From an uncultured Stenotrophomonas sp. (GTDB taxonomy: Bacteria; Pseudomonadota; Gammaproteobacteria; Xanthomonadales; Xanthomonadaceae): 64,000 bases of DNA. Location of the stretch: the NCBI GenBank assembly GCA_913775725.1, contig CAJYNG010000022.1, positions 1 through 64,000 on the forward strand, in the 5' to 3' direction. Shown in pieces: positions 49,534 through 57,626 of this stretch (position 1 is its first letter; every line of letters begins with the position of its first letter). Made by a program: the position numbers and the translations under genes. The notes under the pieces are model-generated. The model saw only the letters and a list, made by a program, of their open reading frames with translations. It was not told where the DNA came from and did no database searches.

Positions 49534-50994
49534 TCAGCGGCGCGGGCGTTGGCCCGGCGCACCCAACGGCAGCCACAGGCTGGCCACGGTGCCGCCGCCC
49601 TCGCGGACGTCGACACTGGCGCGCCCATCGTGCAGGCGCGCGACTTCCTGCACGAACGGCAGGCCCAGGCCGGAACTGCGCCGCCCGCTGCCGGGCCGCG
49701 CCAGCGAATAGAAGCGCTCGAACACCCGTTCGCGCGCATAGTCCGGGATGCCGGCACCGCGATCGGCCACCTGCAGCCGCACGCCCTGCCCGTCCACCTC
49801 GGCCTGCAGCGCGATCTCCGCGCCGGACGGCGAGAAGGCAATCGCGTTGTCGATCAGGTTGTGCAGTGCCTGCCGCAGCAGGTAGCCGTCGCCCTGCACC
49901 TGCAGGTCGGGCACGCTGTCGATGCGGACCTGCACGCCCGCCGCTTGTGCGCGCACCTGCGCGGCAGCGGCCGCATCGGCCAGCAATGCCGGCAGCGCGA
50001 TCCGGTCGCGGGTCTGCAGCCAACCGTGCTGTTCCACTTCGGCCAACGCCAGCAGCTTGTCGATGGTCTCGGTCAGCCGCTCCTGCTGGTCGACGATGCT
50101 GCGCGCGAAATGCACGCGATCGGCCTCCGGCAATGGTTCCTGCAGCAGCTCGGCGGCGCCGCGGATGGCCGCCAGCGGGCTCTTCATCTCATGCGTCAGC
50201 GACTGCACGTACTGCTCGACGTAGGCCTTGCCTTCCAGCTTGCGGCGCATCGTTTCCAGCGCCTGCCCAAGATCGCCGATCTCGTCACGACGACGCCGTG
50301 GCGGTGGCACCGGTTCGCCGGCGCTGACCGCACGCGCATAGCGGCTGAGCTGGCCCAGGCCGGTGGTCAGCCACATCGTCACCAGCACACCGACCAGTGC
50401 CGACAATCCGATCAGCCAGGCCCCGCGCTCGATGATGGCGCGCTGGCTGGCGGCGATGAACGGATCGATGCTGCGGTTGGGCTGTGCCAGGCTGAGCACG
50501 CCGATGAGGGTGCGCCCATCGGCCGGGTCATATACGGGCGCCGCCACATGCATCACCGTATCGCCCTCTTCGCCGGCAATCTCGGGACTGGAACGCGCGC
50601 CGTACTCGCCGCGCAGCGTGCGATACACATCATTCCAGCGCGAGTTGTCGCGCCCCAGGTCGCGGCCCAGCGAATCGTAGATGACGATGCCCTTGGCATC
50701 GGTGATGGTCACCCGGTAATCCAGCGAGCGCTTCGGGAAGCGCCAGACCATCGCCTTCAGGTCACGCTGGCGTGCCTTGGCGAGGTTACGGGTGAAGCTG
50801 CCGCTGCGGATGGTGCCGGCCTTGACGTCGGCGGCGGCCATTTCGGCCAGCACGTTGGCCGCATCGACCAGGGTCGATTCCATCGCCTGGCGCACACCCG
50901 GCTTCACTTCGTTGACGAACACGCGCATCACGAAGAACGCCGCGATGCCGGTGATCAGGAAGAAGCCCAGGAACAGCTTCAGCACCAGGCGCAT
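49534..50994 (-). CDS. creC: Sensor histidine kinase CreC
   Basis: A 486-residue membrane kinase. Two transmembrane helices bracket a periplasmic sensor of about 165 residues. Then come HAMP, HisKA with phospho-acceptor His268 in SLTHEMKSPLAAIRG, and a HATPase with N, G1 and G2 boxes (LIDNAIAFSP; VADRGAGIPDYAR; GLGLPFV). It phosphorylates CreB in response to envelope or metabolic stress. It starts 3 bp after the creB stop, tightly coupled, and is followed by creD. Confidence 0.9.
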   Translation of the reverse strand: MRLVLKLFLGFFLITGIAAFFVMRVFVNEVKPGVRQAMESTLVDAANVLAEMAAADVKAGTIRSGSFTRNLAKARQRDLKAMVWRFPKRSLDYRVTITDAKGIVIYDSLGRDLGRDNSRWNDVYRTLRGEYGARSSPEIAGEEGDTVMHVAAPVYDPADGRTLIGVLSLAQPNRSIDPFIAASQRAIIERGAWLIGLSALVGVLVTMWLTTGLGQLSRYARAVSAGEPVPPPRRRRDEIGDLGQALETMRRKLEGKAYVEQYVQSLTHEMKSPLAAIRGAAELLQEPLPEADRVHFARSIVDQQERLTETIDKLLALAEVEQHGWLQTRDRIALPALLADAAAAAQVRAQAAGVQVRIDSVPDLQVQGDGYLLRQALHNLIDNAIAFSPSGAEIALQAEVDGQGVRLQVADRGAGIPDYARERVFERFYSLARPGSGRRSSGLGLPFVQEVARLHDGRASVDVREGGGTVASLWLPLGAPGQRPRR

Positions 50995-50997
50995 CGG

Positions 50998-51711
50998 CTA
51001 GACCTCCAGCGCGTAGCCAAGGCCACGGTGGGTGCGGATCGGGTCGTCGCTGGCACCGGCTGCGCGCAGCTTGGCGCGCAGCGTCTTTACATGGGTATCA
51101 ACGGTGCGGTCGGTGCTGTCGGCACTGCTGTCCCAGCCACGGTCCATCAGCTGGGCACGGCTGAGGATGGCTCCGGGGCGCTGCAGCAGCGCCTCCAGCA
51201 GCGCGTACTCGTAGCGGGTCAGGTCCAGTGCCTGGCCACGGAAGCGGATGCGCCGGCCTTCGCGGTCGATGGCGAAGGCGCCATGTTCCTGCCAGCCTGC
51301 ATCGGCGCCGGGCGCTGCGATGACCGGTGCCGCACGGCGCAGGCGCGCACGCACCCGTGCCACCAGCTCGCGCGGCGAGAACGGCTTGGTCATGTAGTCG
51401 TCGGCACCCAGTTCCAGGCCGAGCACCCGGTCCACTTCGTCATTGCGGGCGGTCAGGAAGATCACCGGCAGCTGCGCCACCGGCCCGGGCTGCGCGCGCA
51501 GCCGCCTGCAGACCTCGAAACCGCCCAGGTCGGGCAGGCCCACGTCCAGCACCACCACGTCGATATCACCGGCCTGCAGCCGTTGCAGCGCCTCCCCGCC
51601 CAGCAGGCAGTGGCTGGCGGCATAGCCTTCGCTGCGCAGCGCATAGAGCACGGTTTCGGCGATGGCGGCTTCGTCCTCGACCACCAGGACATGGGCAACA
51701 GGAGCTGTCAT
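50998..51711 (-). CDS. creB: Response regulator CreB (OmpR-type)
   Basis: A 237-residue OmpR/PhoB-type regulator. The receiver domain has Asp56 as phosphorylation site in VVVLDVGLPDLGG, and the DNA-binding wing is in YALLEALLQRPGAILSRAQLMDRGWDSSADSTDRTVDTHVKTLRAKLR. The HMM-like pattern and the order creB-creC-creD identify it. I chose ATG 51711 at the start of the receiver. Its promoter region is only 47 bp before divergent rlmJ. Confidence 0.9.
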   Translation of the reverse strand: MTAPVAHVLVVEDEAAIAETVLYALRSEGYAASHCLLGGEALQRLQAGDIDVVVLDVGLPDLGGFEVCRRLRAQPGPVAQLPVIFLTARNDEVDRVLGLELGADDYMTKPFSPRELVARVRARLRRAAPVIAAPGADAGWQEHGAFAIDREGRRIRFRGQALDLTRYEYALLEALLQRPGAILSRAQLMDRGWDSSADSTDRTVDTHVKTLRAKLRAAGASDDPIRTHRGLGYALEV

Positions 51712-51758
51712 GGCGCGCAGCATAGCCGCTGCGGCCGCCGCCCCGTACACTGCCGCCC

Positions 51759-52616
51759 ATGAACTATCGCCACGCCTTCCACGCCGGCAACCACGCCGAT
51801 GTGCTCAAACACATCGTGCAGCTGGCCCTGATCGACAGCTTCAAGCGCAAGGACAGCCCGTTCTTCGTGCTCGACACCCACGGCGGCGCCGGCCGCTACC
51901 TGCTGGCCAGCGAAGAGAGCCGCAAGACCCTGGAGGCCGAATCCGGGATCATGCGGCTGATGGCCCAGCCCAAGCTGCCGGAGGTGGTCGAGCGCTACCT
52001 GAAGGCGGTGCAGGCCGACAACCCGGTCGGCGCGATGACCAACTACCCGGGCTCGCCGCTGCTGAGCGCACAGGCCATGCGCGCGCAGGACCGCATGGCG
52101 GTGTGTGAGCTGCAGGAAGCCGAAACGGCCACGTTGAAGGCCCTGTTCGCCCATGACAGCCGCGTCGATGTGCGGGCGGGCGATGGCTATGCGCTGCTGC
52201 GTTCGCTGCTGCCACCGAAGTTCAACGGCAGCAAGATCGGCCGTGGTCTGGTCCTGATCGACCCGCCCTACGAAGCCCAGGACGCTGAATACCAGGCCGT
52301 TCTGGCCGCCCTGGCCGAAACCCTGGCGCGCTGGCCGCAGGCCACGTGTGCCGTCTGGTTCCCGATCAAGCAGCGCCGCACCATCCTGCATTTCCTGCGC
52401 AAGGCCACCGCCCTGCCGGTGAAATCGGCGATGACGATCGAGTTCCTGGTGCGGCCGGACGACTCGCCGCTGCGCCTCAACGGCAGCGGCATGCTGCTGC
52501 TCAACCCGCCCTGGCAGTTCGACCGGGCGGTCGGCCCGGCCCTGCCGGCGCTGCGCCAGCACCTGGGCGAACCGGGTGCCAGCACCCGCCTGGATTGGCT
52601 CAAAGCCCCCGAATAA
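51759..52616 (+). CDS. rlmJ: 23S rRNA (adenine-N6) methyltransferase RlmJ
   Basis: A 285-residue methyltransferase that opens with NYRHAFHAGNHADVLKHIV, the RlmJ N-terminal signature. The adenine-N6 catalytic tetrad is DPPYE in LVLIDPPYEAQD. The enzyme methylates A2030 of 23S rRNA before ribosome assembly. Length is normal (E. coli 280). Divergent from creB across 47 bp, so both promoters must share that space. Confidence 0.9.
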   Translation: MNYRHAFHAGNHADVLKHIVQLALIDSFKRKDSPFFVLDTHGGAGRYLLASEESRKTLEAESGIMRLMAQPKLPEVVERYLKAVQADNPVGAMTNYPGSPLLSAQAMRAQDRMAVCELQEAETATLKALFAHDSRVDVRAGDGYALLRSLLPPKFNGSKIGRGLVLIDPPYEAQDAEYQAVLAALAETLARWPQATCAVWFPIKQRRTILHFLRKATALPVKSAMTIEFLVRPDDSPLRLNGSGMLLLNPPWQFDRAVGPALPALRQHLGEPGASTRLDWLKAPE

Positions 52617-52711
52617 CGGCCTTCACGAGGCTGTACCGCCGTGAGCCTTTCGTTCACGGAATGCAGCCCCGGTGATGCCACAATCGATGGACCACCAAGG
52701 AATCACCCGGT

Positions 52712-53257
52712 ATGGCCACTCGCAACCGCATGCCGCCCTGGCATGAGATCTTCAAGGCTCCCAGCGGCCACGAGCTGCTGATCCGCCCCATCCGCCCGGA
52801 AGATGGCGCACCGCTGCAAGCGGCGTTCAGCCTGTTCGGGCCGGAAGAAATCCGTGATCGTTTCCTGCAGGCGGTGACCGAGCTGTCGCCGGAAACCACC
52901 CAGCGCCTGACCCACCCGAATCCCAAGACCGAGATCACCCTGGTCGCTGCCGAATCCCTGCCCGCTGGCGAAGCAGTGGTCGGCGCGGTCGCCCGGGCCT
53001 CGATCATCCCCGGTACCCGTGAAGCCGAGTACGCGATCCTGATCAGCCGCTTCCTCATTGGCCAGGGCCTGGGCCGGCAGCTGATGCGCAAGCTGGTGAA
53101 GTGGGGCCGCGGCAAGTACCTGGACCGCCTGTACGGCGACGTTGCCGCCGAGAATGAGCCGATGAAGCAGCTGGCCGCCTCGCTGGGCTTCAAGCCGGTG
53201 CCGCACCCGACCGGTGCCGAAGGCCTGGTGCGGATGGTGCTGGAGCTGGACAACTGA
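52712..53257 (+). CDS. GNAT-family N-acetyltransferase
   Basis: A 181-residue single-domain protein. The strand ELLIRPIRPEDGAPLQAAF starts the GNAT fold, the acetyl-CoA loop is near FLIGQGLGRQLMRKLVKWG (R/Q-x-x-G-x-G/A), and the last strand includes AAENEPMKQLAASLGF. The acceptor amine is unknown. It lies alone, 95 bp after rlmJ. Confidence 0.85.
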   Translation: MATRNRMPPWHEIFKAPSGHELLIRPIRPEDGAPLQAAFSLFGPEEIRDRFLQAVTELSPETTQRLTHPNPKTEITLVAAESLPAGEAVVGAVARASIIPGTREAEYAILISRFLIGQGLGRQLMRKLVKWGRGKYLDRLYGDVAAENEPMKQLAASLGFKPVPHPTGAEGLVRMVLELDN

Positions 53258-53292
53258 AGAGTGCGCCGGGCCCTGCCCGGCGATGCATTCCG

Positions 53293-53314
53293 GTAGTGCC
53301 GGCCACTGGCCGGC
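53293..53314. repeat. SMAG-like palindrome before mfd
   Basis: GTAG head and a GTGCCGGCCACTGGCCGGC core at 53293-53314, in the 149-bp gap between the acetyltransferase and mfd genes. Confidence 0.65.
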
Positions 53315-53406
53315 GTTCCGTTCCCCCAACGGCACATGAGGCTGCCGGCAAACGGCCGTCACGACCCACCGGGCTTCGATCAGGCTTCTGCTAAAATCCG
53401 GGGTCC

Positions 53407-56400
53407 ATGTCGCGTACCTCATACCCCGCCCCGCCGCTGCCGCGCGCCGGCCAGCTCCGCGCCTGGTGGCGCGCCCCCGCCTCGCCGACCGCCCTGGCCT
53501 GGTACCTGGCCCAGGCCGCGCGTGCGCACGACGCGCCGCTGCTGGTGATCGCCCGTGACAACCACGGCGCCAACCAGCTTGAAGCCGACCTGCAGACCCT
53601 GCTCGGCGGTGACCCGGCCCTTCCGGTGGTCGCCTTCCCGGACTGGGAAACCCTGCCCTACGACCGCTTCAGCCCGCATCCGGACATCATTTCGCAGCGC
53701 TTGTCCGCCCTGCACCGCCTGCCCGCGCTGAAGCGCGGCCTGGTGATCGTGCCGGTGCAGACCCTGCTGCAGCAGCTGGCCCCGCGCAGCTATGTGATCG
53801 GTGGCAGCTTCGACCTGAAGGTCGGCCAGCGCCTGGATCTGGAAGCCGAGAAGCGCCGCCTGGAAAGCGCCGGCTACCGCAACGTGCCGCAGGTGATGGA
53901 CCCGGGTGATTTCGCCGTGCGCGGCGGCCTGCTCGACGTGTTCCCGATGGGCGCCGACGAACCACTGCGGGTGGAACTGCTGGACGAGGACATCGACTCG
54001 ATCCGTGCCTTCGATCCGGAAAGCCAGCGTTCGCTGGACAAGGTCGAGGCGGTGCACATGCTGCCCGGCCGCGAAGTGCCGATGGACGAGGCCAGCATCG
54101 CCCGCGTTCTGGCCACGCTGCGCGAGCGTTTCGATGTCGATACCCGGCGCAGTTCGCTGTATCAGGACCTGAAGTCCGGGCTGGCCCCGGCCGGCGTCGA
54201 GTACTACCTGCCGCTGTTCTTCGAGCGCACCGCGACCCTGTTCGACTACCTGCCCGACGGCAGCCTGCCGGTGGTCTGCACCGGTGCGTACGAAGCGGCA
54301 GTCGCGTTCTGGGCGCAGACCGGTGACCGCTACGAGCAGCGCCGCCACGATGTGGAACGCCCGCTGCTGCCGCCGTCGGCGCTGTACCTGTCGCCGGAGC
54401 TGCTGCGCGAGCGTCTGAACGATGCCCCGCGCATCGAGGTGTGGGCTGCTGACCACACACGCATCGCCGACGCGCACCCGCTGGGCGACCAGCCGTTGCC
54501 GCCGTTGCCGGTGGCCGCACGCGAGGCCCCCGCTGGCGACGCGCTGAAGTCCTTCCTCGGCCACTATCCGGGCCGGGTACTGATTGCCGCCGATTCGCCC
54601 GGGCGTCGCGAGGCCCTGCTGGAAGTGCTGCAGGCCGCCGAGCTGAAGCCACCGGTGGTGGCCGACCTGCCCAGCTTCCTCGCCGACGATGCGCGCTTTG
54701 CGATCGCGGTGGCGCCGTTGGAAGATGGCTTCGCACTGGACGATCCACGCATCGCGGTGCTGACCGAGCGCCAGCTGTTCCCCGAACGTGCCGGCAGCAC
54801 ACGCCGCACGCGCCGCGCCGGCCGCGAACCGGAAGCGATCATCCGCGACCTCGGCGAGCTGACCGAGGGTGCGCCGATCGTTCACGAGGATCATGGCGTC
54901 GGCCGCTACCGCGGCCTGATCGCGATGGACGTCGGCGGCATGCCCGGCGAGTTCCTCGAAATCGAATACGCCAAGGGCGACCGCCTGTATGTGCCGGTGG
55001 CCCAGCTGCACCTGATCAGCCGCTACTCGGGCGCCTCGGCGGAAACCGCGCCGCTGCATTCGCTTGGTGGCGAGCAGTGGAGCAAGGCCAAGCGCAAGGC
55101 CGCCGAGAAGGTCCGTGACGTCGCCGCCGAGCTGCTGGAGATCCAGGCCCGGCGCCAGGCGCGTGCCGGCCTGGCCCTGCAGGTGGACCGCGCGATGTAC
55201 GAGCCGTTCGCTGCCGGCTTCCCGTTCGAGGAAACGCCGGACCAGCTGGCCGCCATCGACGCCACCCTGCGCGACCTGGCCAGCAGCCAGCCGATGGACC
55301 GTGTGGTCTGCGGCGACGTCGGCTTCGGCAAGACCGAGGTCGCGGTGCGCGCGGCGTTCGCCGCCGCCAGTGCCGGCAAGCAGGTGGCCGTGCTGGTGCC
55401 GACCACGCTGCTGGCCGAGCAGCACTACCGCAATTTCCGCGACCGCTTCGCCGACTACCCGATGAAGGTCGAGGTGCTGTCGCGCTTCAAGAGCAGCAAG
55501 GAAATCAAGGCCGAGCTGGAGAAGGTCGCCGCAGGCACCATCGACGTCATCGTCGGCACCCACCGCCTGCTGCAGCCGGACGTGAAGTTCAAGGACCTGG
55601 GCATGGTCATCGTCGACGAGGAGCAGCGTTTCGGCGTGCGCCAGAAGGAAGCGCTGAAGGCGCTGCGCGCCAACGTGCACCTGCTGACCCTGACCGCTAC
55701 GCCGATCCCGCGTACGCTGAACATGGCCATGGCCGGCCTGCGCGACCTGTCGATCATCGCCACGCCGCCGCCGAACCGGCTGGCGGTGCAGACCTTCATC
55801 ACCCAGTGGGACAACGCGCTGCTGCGCGAAGCCTTCCAGCGCGAGCTGGCACGCGGTGGCCAGCTGTACTTCCTGCACAACGACGTGGAAAGCATCGGCC
55901 GCATGCAGCGCGAGCTGTCCGAGCTGGTGCCGGAAGCGCGCATCGGCGTCGCCCACGGGCAGATGCCCGAGCGCGAGCTGGAAAAGGTGATGCTGGACTT
56001 CCAGAAGCAGCGCTTCAACGTGCTGCTGTCGACCACGATCATCGAGTCGGGCATCGACATCCCCAACGCCAACACCATCATCATCAACCGCGCCGACCGC
56101 TTCGGCCTGGCCCAGCTGCACCAGCTGCGTGGGCGCGTCGGCCGTTCGCACCACCGCGCCTACGCGTACCTGGTGGCCCCCGACCGCCGCTCGATCACTC
56201 CGGATGCCGAAAAGCGCCTGGAAGCCATCGCCTCGATGGACGAACTCGGCGCCGGCTTCACCCTGGCCACGCACGATCTGGAGATCCGCGGTGCCGGTGA
56301 ACTGCTCGGCGAAGACCAGAGCGGGCAGATGGCCGAGGTCGGCTTCAGCCTGTACACCGAACTGCTGGAACGCGCGGTACGCAGCATCAAGCAGGGCAAG

Positions 56401-56871
56401 CTGCCCGACCTGGATGCCGGCGAGGAAGTGCGCGGTGCCGAAGTCGAGCTGCATGTGCCGGCGCTGATTCCGGAAGACTACCTGCCGGACGTGCACACCC
56501 GCCTGACCCTGTACAAGCGCATTTCCAGCGCGCGCGACAGTGATGCACTGCGCGAACTGCAGGTGGAGATGATCGACCGCTTCGGCCTGCTGCCGGATGC
56601 GGCCAAGCACCTGTTCGCCATCGCCGAGCTGAAGCTGAAAGCCAACACGCTGGGCATCCGCAAGCTGGACCTGGGCGAGAACGGTGGCCGCATCGTGTTC
56701 GAATCCAAGCCGAACATCGATCCGATGGCGGTGATCCAGCTGATCCAGAAACAACCGAACCTCTACGCCATGGAAGGGCCCGACAAGCTGCGCATCAAGC
56801 ACCCGCTGCCGTTGCCGGAAGACCGCTTCAATGCGGCCCGCGCCCTTCTGACCACCCTCGCCCCGGGTTGA
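53407..56871 (+). CDS. mfd: Transcription-repair coupling factor Mfd
   Basis: A 1154-residue ATP-dependent translocase. The N-terminal region is UvrB-homology-like (about 1-340), the RNA polymerase-interacting CarD-like domain lies near 475-545 (GAPIVHEDHGVGRYRGL), and the RecG-like motor carries Walker A GDVGFGKTEVA (636-646), Walker B VDEEQRFG (about 736-743) and TATPIPRTLNMA. The C-terminal TRCF domain follows. Mfd removes stalled RNA polymerase from DNA lesions and recruits UvrA/UvrB. Length matches E. coli (1148). Confidence 0.94.
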   Translation: MSRTSYPAPPLPRAGQLRAWWRAPASPTALAWYLAQAARAHDAPLLVIARDNHGANQLEADLQTLLGGDPALPVVAFPDWETLPYDRFSPHPDIISQRLSALHRLPALKRGLVIVPVQTLLQQLAPRSYVIGGSFDLKVGQRLDLEAEKRRLESAGYRNVPQVMDPGDFAVRGGLLDVFPMGADEPLRVELLDEDIDSIRAFDPESQRSLDKVEAVHMLPGREVPMDEASIARVLATLRERFDVDTRRSSLYQDLKSGLAPAGVEYYLPLFFERTATLFDYLPDGSLPVVCTGAYEAAVAFWAQTGDRYEQRRHDVERPLLPPSALYLSPELLRERLNDAPRIEVWAADHTRIADAHPLGDQPLPPLPVAAREAPAGDALKSFLGHYPGRVLIAADSPGRREALLEVLQAAELKPPVVADLPSFLADDARFAIAVAPLEDGFALDDPRIAVLTERQLFPERAGSTRRTRRAGREPEAIIRDLGELTEGAPIVHEDHGVGRYRGLIAMDVGGMPGEFLEIEYAKGDRLYVPVAQLHLISRYSGASAETAPLHSLGGEQWSKAKRKAAEKVRDVAAELLEIQARRQARAGLALQVDRAMYEPFAAGFPFEETPDQLAAIDATLRDLASSQPMDRVVCGDVGFGKTEVAVRAAFAAASAGKQVAVLVPTTLLAEQHYRNFRDRFADYPMKVEVLSRFKSSKEIKAELEKVAAGTIDVIVGTHRLLQPDVKFKDLGMVIVDEEQRFGVRQKEALKALRANVHLLTLTATPIPRTLNMAMAGLRDLSIIATPPPNRLAVQTFITQWDNALLREAFQRELARGGQLYFLHNDVESIGRMQRELSELVPEARIGVAHGQMPERELEKVMLDFQKQRFNVLLSTTIIESGIDIPNANTIIINRADRFGLAQLHQLRGRVGRSHHRAYAYLVAPDRRSITPDAEKRLEAIASMDELGAGFTLATHDLEIRGAGELLGEDQSGQMAEVGFSLYTELLERAVRSIKQGKLPDLDAGEEVRGAEVELHVPALIPEDYLPDVHTRLTLYKRISSARDSDALRELQVEMIDRFGLLPDAAKHLFAIAELKLKANTLGIRKLDLGENGGRIVFESKPNIDPMAVIQLIQKQPNLYAMEGPDKLRIKHPLPLPEDRFNAARALLTTLAPG

Positions 56872-56916
56872 TCGCCCCCCGAACACCCCGCACCGGTCCC
56901 CACCCGGTGCGGGCGG

Positions 56917-57534
56917 ATGACCATGTTCCCTGACGCCGTACCCGCCCCCGACCTGCTGCACGCGCAGGCCTGCCTGATCGATGCCCTCTCGATGTCGCTG
57001 CAGATGCGCGACGCTTACACCCGCCACCACTGCGACCGCGTTGGCCTGCTCGCGCAGCGCCTGGCCACGCACTGCGACCTGGACGACGATGCCTGTTCGC
57101 AGATCGGCCTGGCCGCACGCTTCCATGACATCGGCAAGATCGGCATTCCCGACGATGTATTGCTGGCACCGCGCCGGCACACCGACGAGGAACGCGCGAT
57201 CATGCGTGAGCATCCGGTGCGCGGCGAACACATCTTCCTCGCCACCGGCCGCAGCGACGCGGCACCGGTCGCACGCCTTATCCGCGCCCACCATGAAGCG
57301 TTCGATGGCAGCGGCTATCCCGACGGCCTGCGTGGCGAGAGCATTCCGCTGGGCTCACGTATCGTCACCGTTGCGGATGCCTACGATGCCATGACCAGCG
57401 TACGCCCCTACCGCGCGGCGATGGAACGCGAGACTGCGTTGCGCATCATCGACGAGCAGTCCGGCGGACTGATTGATCCCTACGTGCTGCAGCGCTTCCA
57501 TCGCATGCTGGCGCAGGAACCTGCGCTGGCCTGA
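56917..57534 (+). CDS. HD-GYP-domain protein (cyclic-di-GMP phosphodiesterase type)
   Basis: A 205-residue protein that is essentially one HD-GYP domain. The HD pair is His70-Asp71 in RFHDIGKIGIP, and the HHExxDGxGYP motif is intact at 125-135 (HHEAFDGSGYP). There is no receiver or membrane segment, unlike RpfG, so it may be constitutive or depend on another protein. It would hydrolyse cyclic-di-GMP to GMP. Start ATG 56917; a Met two codons later is also possible. It follows mfd by 45 bp. Confidence 0.88.
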   Translation: MTMFPDAVPAPDLLHAQACLIDALSMSLQMRDAYTRHHCDRVGLLAQRLATHCDLDDDACSQIGLAARFHDIGKIGIPDDVLLAPRRHTDEERAIMREHPVRGEHIFLATGRSDAAPVARLIRAHHEAFDGSGYPDGLRGESIPLGSRIVTVADAYDAMTSVRPYRAAMERETALRIIDEQSGGLIDPYVLQRFHRMLAQEPALA

Positions 57535-57576
57535 GAGCCGCCGTTCATGGCCTGACGCTCTCAGTCCACCAAACAG

Positions 57577-57602
57577 AAGGCCCGGCGTTCGCCGGGCCTT
57601 TT
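57577..57602. terminator. Bidirectional terminator between HD-GYP and M13 genes
   Basis: Stem AAGGCCCGGCG with CGCCGGGCCTT around a short loop, ending in a four-T run on the plus strand, between two convergent genes. Confidence 0.8.
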
Positions 57603-57626
57603 GCATCACGCATCACGTGCGATCGA

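Noticed and set aside
47893-51762. Plus-strand open frame of 1289 codons opposite the cre genes
   Set aside because: creD, creC and creB on the minus strand carry complete family motifs; the opposite frame has none.
53419-57294. Minus-strand open frame of 1291 codons opposite mfd
   Set aside because: The Mfd frame has all motor motifs; the opposite frame is low-complexity (His/Gln/Val-rich) and typical of GC-rich shadow frames.
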